Below, one piece after another: positions 59,723 through 64,000 of a DNA stretch of 64,000 nt (its first letter is position 1; each line of letters opens with the position of its first letter). Origin of the DNA: Glandiceps talaboti. Taxonomy: Eukaryota; Hemichordata; Enteropneusta; Spengelidae. The notes below the pieces were generated by a model. The model ran no database searches. It had not been told where the DNA came from and saw only the letters and a list, made by a program, of their open reading frames with translations. The position numbers and the translations under genes are program-made. The stretch spans positions 5,789,101 through 5,853,100 of the forward strand of contig NC_135550.1 of assembly GCF_964340395.1 (NCBI RefSeq). The letters run 5' to 3'.

Positions 59723-62700
59723 GAATGCGATATCAGGCTGAAATACATGTACAATGAGTACATGTAGGCACATATACAAAGATACTTTTCAACTTTTTGT
59801 CACACAGTGCCCTCTATGTGTAAGCCAATTTGACAGGTCACAATGAACACAAAAGTAAACCAAGTGGTTTTCTCTGATCCCTTGCTAGATGTATGTGAGG
59901 CTCAGATGGACAGTGTAGGACATACATTTTTTCTATTTTAACCCACAACAAAAAATGTATTACTGGCACACTAAATGCAAGTACATTTTGGAGATTGAGA
60001 GACTAATTACAGGAATAGCTAAAACACGCGATACTTTGAATGCTCACAGTAGATGAAAAGTGTATCTTGTCTAAGTTTCTTTTCCTAAATTCGATATAAA
60101 TTGCTGCTTTTTACATCACTTTCCATCATGCCTACAAAATGTACAGACAAAAGCAGTGAATGCTAGTACATAACTTTATGAACATTTTGAAATGTGCTAA
60201 CATTGCAATTTTTCTGTAAGTTTTTTTGTTTTTTTGGACTGATACACAATTCCCTCATGCCTAAAGTATTCAATATCCTTGAAAAAAAATTCTACTATTT
60301 GGTAACATCATAAAAAGGTGAACACAATGACTTCTGTTACACATGCTATACATGACTACACCAGGAGGGTATTTGTGAATACCGTAAGTCGGCCTAATAT
60401 TATTGTCCCTCCAGCAGCAGCATCATCCATGATATGGTACAGGTATCCAGAATTCCTTCATGTACTTGGTAATCATTGACAGATAATTTCTATCACTACT
60501 TGGGAGATATTTACAGTTAAAATAAATTGTTGTATCATGTGTAATAATGATAAAGAGTAAATAGTGAACCTACATGTAAATGTGAAACAGTTATAAGAAA
60601 CAGCCTACAAAATTTACACACCAATCACACCATGTCAAAACAAGTCTGGTTGAATAGCAAGAATGTGATAGAATGTGAGATAACTTTGACTGACATTTGT
60701 ATGTGTACACTAACCAGGTTGGTATAATCAGAGCCCACCAACAGAGTGAGGTTTTACCATACCTAATATATTGCAGTGATAAAACTGTCACTGGATGATG
60801 GAAGGTTATCTCCAACATTTCTTTCTTCCAATCTCACCACTTTATCTACATGATGATGTACTTGTGTCAGTTTACAGAACCCCTGGTATATACATACAAA
60901 CTTGTACAAATTCCAGTTTGGGGTGGTTTTTTGAACAAGAAGTTACCCTGTCATCAACTGTAGTCAATCAATGTAATAACAAGTCCTAATTAAAGAGACC
61001 GACAACAACAGGAAAACAAAGCAACACACAAGCGAGAAGCTTCCAGTGAATAGCCGTAAGACGTCTCCCTTCGTCTCCATCGGCACTATGGAGTACAATG
61101 TCCTTATTCTGAACTGATTCTCACCACAAAGAGCTGATTACCCTGTCTTGACACAACAAAGAACACTCAAATCTGCTTACTGTGAACACTCTACCAACAA
61201 TGCATACACAAAGTAGTAGTTCTTGTCTGTGATTAGATTCCTAACTCAGTGTGTGTCACTGATTCTAGGTAACAAACAAAATCAGTTGATGTTTTATGGA
61301 TGCAGTGCATGTGTCAGAGTCACTCACTTTATTCTTTTCTACTTGATGTCTTTCAATGTCATTACATGTAAATACTGTTTGCTATTCCTATTGTGCATAC
61401 AAATATAGCCATGTAATAGATTTGGCAGTAAAATCCTAGTAATGGACCACTCTCGCAAGACAGAGCTTATTTTTCTACTAAATGCCATGAAAAAACCATT
61501 GAGAGTTGGATGGTGCTGAAAAGAGGCCTGTGATATTCTGGTGATTACATGTAGTTGGCATCTTTATGTTCATCTACAACAACTACACCCCAACATTTTT
61601 TTTAATTTGGAAGCCATTCATTGACTTCCAATAAAAATAAAGTATGAATTAATTACCACATCTTCAATGAAACTTTCCTCATTTACAATTTCTTTTACTG
61701 AAATATTTAGTTTTCGGGCTTCGTCACATTTTTCGCATGAAACGTTACTATCTCTTTGTCACCAACAGATTTAGAAATCCCTGAGGACTTTAAAGATTGT
61801 AAATTTTTGTATCATGCTATTCTAAAGATGTGAAAACTTGCCCCCTATAGCTGCTTCAATTCCATGATTCTGAAAATGTCGGGAGTTTTTTTTCAAACAA
61901 ATGAATTTAAGCATTTATTTGGCAACCGGTCATATTACAATACAACTTTTAATGTGGAATGTTCACCAGAATGATAATTGCCTCTGTGTATTGTTATCTG
62001 TTACTTATCTCTCATACCAGTAGGTAATCAACCTGCAAGGTTACATTTTTTGTATTTGTTCAGTCTTGTTTTTAAACTACCATACATGTACTTTTACTGT
62101 GGGGTCCACAACAATTAACTCAAGTCAACGAAACATGGTGACAAGAATAGTACCATTACACATGTACCAGCTACTGAAAATAAAAGTGTTTTCATATGTG
62201 TACGTATTACATCGTGTTGACAAGAAATTGTGAACTGTACACAACGTCTTCCCACTAGAACATTAGTAAGACAAACCCTCCCACTTGTTTCCTTCTCAAT
62301 CTACCTTAATCTACCTTCATACACCTGCTTGTCTCCCCTGTTTCCTGTACATGTAATCATTTTTGTAATTCCAGCCCCCACCTCCACTTATACCCTTTGG
62401 TATCTTTCGGTATTCAATCTATTATTAACCTTTTGTGCCATAAAGCATGTCACAGGTGAATGGAATGAGTCGCCTGTCAACATCATTTACAACAAACAGT
62501 ATTATCACACCCACACACCCCACCCCTACCCCCACCCCATACACACAAAAACAAACAAACAGTAAAACAGTTAACATGTTTCAGCGTAATTAAAAGCACA
62601 AACTGATCACCCAAAGACTTGGCTAGCTGGCTTGTCTTCTGCTACCCTTGCTTGGCACATTCGAATTTCCTATGCAATGATTAGTGAGGTACTAAAAACA

Positions 62701-64000
62701 GCATGTTGACTTTATATACTAATGTAACATGCTGAGTATCTTTGATGCTTGCTGTGTGCTACTAGACTCTTTCATTTGTTAATCTTTCTTTTGAAACTTA
62801 GACATCTCTATGGGGTTATAAGACTTTAGTAAACTCCTGATTCTTAGCGAGGCATACCTTGGCTTTGTTTTGAGGCTAAGAATGTCTAATAATAACAGAT
62901 ATGTCAGTCCCACACGGATAAACATGCATACCAAAAAGAAGCCTGTAGTTGTAAACATTGACCATCAAATTGTGAAATAGATATATACACTGTATGGAAC
63001 AAAGTACATTGAGTATAAAGTTCAAGAAATGTTTGGGTCGTCTTTGCCAAATTTTACCTCTAAGTAGGCTGTACATAGATAGCGTAAGAAAATGTGGGAA
63101 CGACCAAGAGACTATTAAATACAGAACATCATTATTACAGGGTAAAATGGTCCAGACTCCCACATTAACAGAAGACCATTATTGAGACACTTTGGTGAGA
63201 ACTTGTACCATATGTAATTCCACTGTGGGAACTCAATTCCGGGGGCAGTTTACTATTCAGAACTTGATTTTGGTAATGGGTCCTTGATGACAGACAAGCT
63301 AGTTTGTATCATAGTACTGTGTACATTGTGAGGGATTATCAAAATAAGCAGACATACAATGTACACTAGGGTAAGATTATAAAGATCACTGGACATGTGT
63401 TGTAGACTGTCCTTGGGCAAGTACACATAGGAGCGTATGTTGGTTCTTGGAAAATAATTCAGCATCATTGCAAAAGAATAGTATAATTTTAAGAAGCAGA
63501 TATAATCTTAGATTGGAAGGAGTGAGGTGAGTAACCAAAATTTGCAAAGTCAGCAGTAATTTGATAAGATTTGAACAATTTCAGTCACTAGAACAGCATA
63601 AAAAATTTACAAAAAAAAAAAAAATTTCATAAAATTTTTCGAAGAAATTCCTACACATAAGGACCATTTTAATATACATCTAATCTAAAGTTACATGTTG
63701 AAATGTGAGAAAAATTTGGGCACAAGAACAACGATAATCCATGATTTTTAGCAGAAAAGTGTGAGTATCAAACTTGAAGTGAACAGTAGCAAACAAACAC
63801 TAATATAATATATGCAAGCCACAATATGCAATCTGAACTTTCTCATGGTAATAAAGACATCAAGTTAGAAAGGGCAGCTTTCCCCTTAAGTCATTCATAT
63901 CTAAACAAATCTCTTGAAAGGCCTTGCAGACACATTGACTGGGCAAGAGTCAAGTGTTGCCAAGGGAAAAACGTGAAGGATATACTTCACTTTGTTGCTT

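Larger units (their letters stand above)
51366..64000 (-). other. GALNT 5' intron (at least 12.6 kb), no exon found
   Basis: I looked on the minus strand for the expected upstream exon (S.....R..PD.R...C) and a membrane anchor and found neither. The stretch holds the tandem block at 51900-52490, the foldback at 53960-54812, the inverted repeat at 56205-56349, the small hairpin at 59641-59722 and many G/C homopolymers. A small unrecognised gene cannot be excluded. Confidence 0.6.

Noticed and set aside
62230-62565. 111-codon plus-strand frame
   Set aside because: Ends in CA/CCA simple sequence, shows no domain or splice context, and lies within the presumed GALNT intron on the opposite strand.
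1-64000. CRISPR arrays, prokaryotic operons, tRNA or rRNA genes
   Set aside because: The window is eukaryotic. The only tRNA-like sequences are SINE heads, and the tandem repeats lack spacer structure.

Overview
This is a window of intron-rich, AT-rich animal nuclear DNA. Three genes are present with GT-AG introns, and every coding exon could be chained in phase. The proteins are close to their human counterparts. Long introns, tRNA-derived SINEs with (ATT)n-type tails, a LINE 3' end, and many foldback/MITE elements suggest an invertebrate bilaterian, most likely a marine deuterostome or lophotrochozoan. I cannot fix the phylum from this sequence alone.

Layout. (1) 1510-10741, minus strand: SLC39A9 (ZIP9 zinc transporter), complete, 7 coding exons, 318 residues. 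(2) 10742-10951: a 210-bp head-to-head interval that must hold a shared bidirectional promoter. (3) 10952-13392, plus strand: ERH (enhancer of rudimentary homolog), complete, 4 coding exons, 101 residues; its first coding exon contributes only the initiator ATG. (4) 13393-23080: about 9.7 kb between convergent genes, containing MITEs, a SINE, long hairpins and microsatellites, with no gene I can support. (5) 23081 to beyond 64000, minus strand: a polypeptide GalNAc-transferase of the GALNT2/14/16 group. Thirteen exon positions (one present in two versions) cover most of the glycosyltransferase domain and the whole ricin-type lectin domain. The 5' exons (cytosolic tail, membrane anchor, stem, first part of the catalytic domain) were not found and probably lie beyond the right edge.

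The gene order SLC39A9 / ERH / GALNT, with the first pair divergent and the second pair convergent, is the order and orientation I recall for SLC39A9, ERH and GALNT16 on human 14q24. It is therefore probably an ancient bilaterian microsynteny block. The functions are unrelated (zinc transport, RNA/transcription cofactor, Golgi O-glycosylation), so the linkage is more likely held by shared regulation or chance than by a pathway.

The most interesting observation is in the GALNT gene. The exon just upstream of the catalytic FDW motif occurs twice, at 40552-40639 (29 codons) and 38013-38112 (33 codons). Both copies have the same splice phases and an intact frame. Using both, or neither, puts a stop codon into the message within a few codons, so the sequence itself enforces mutually exclusive splicing and predicts two isoforms differing next to the acceptor-peptide groove. 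Elsewhere the window is a catalogue of non-autonomous elements: a hAT-like MITE with an 8-bp target duplication, a TTAA-flanked MITE family, two further TIR families, and hairpins up to about 850 bp.
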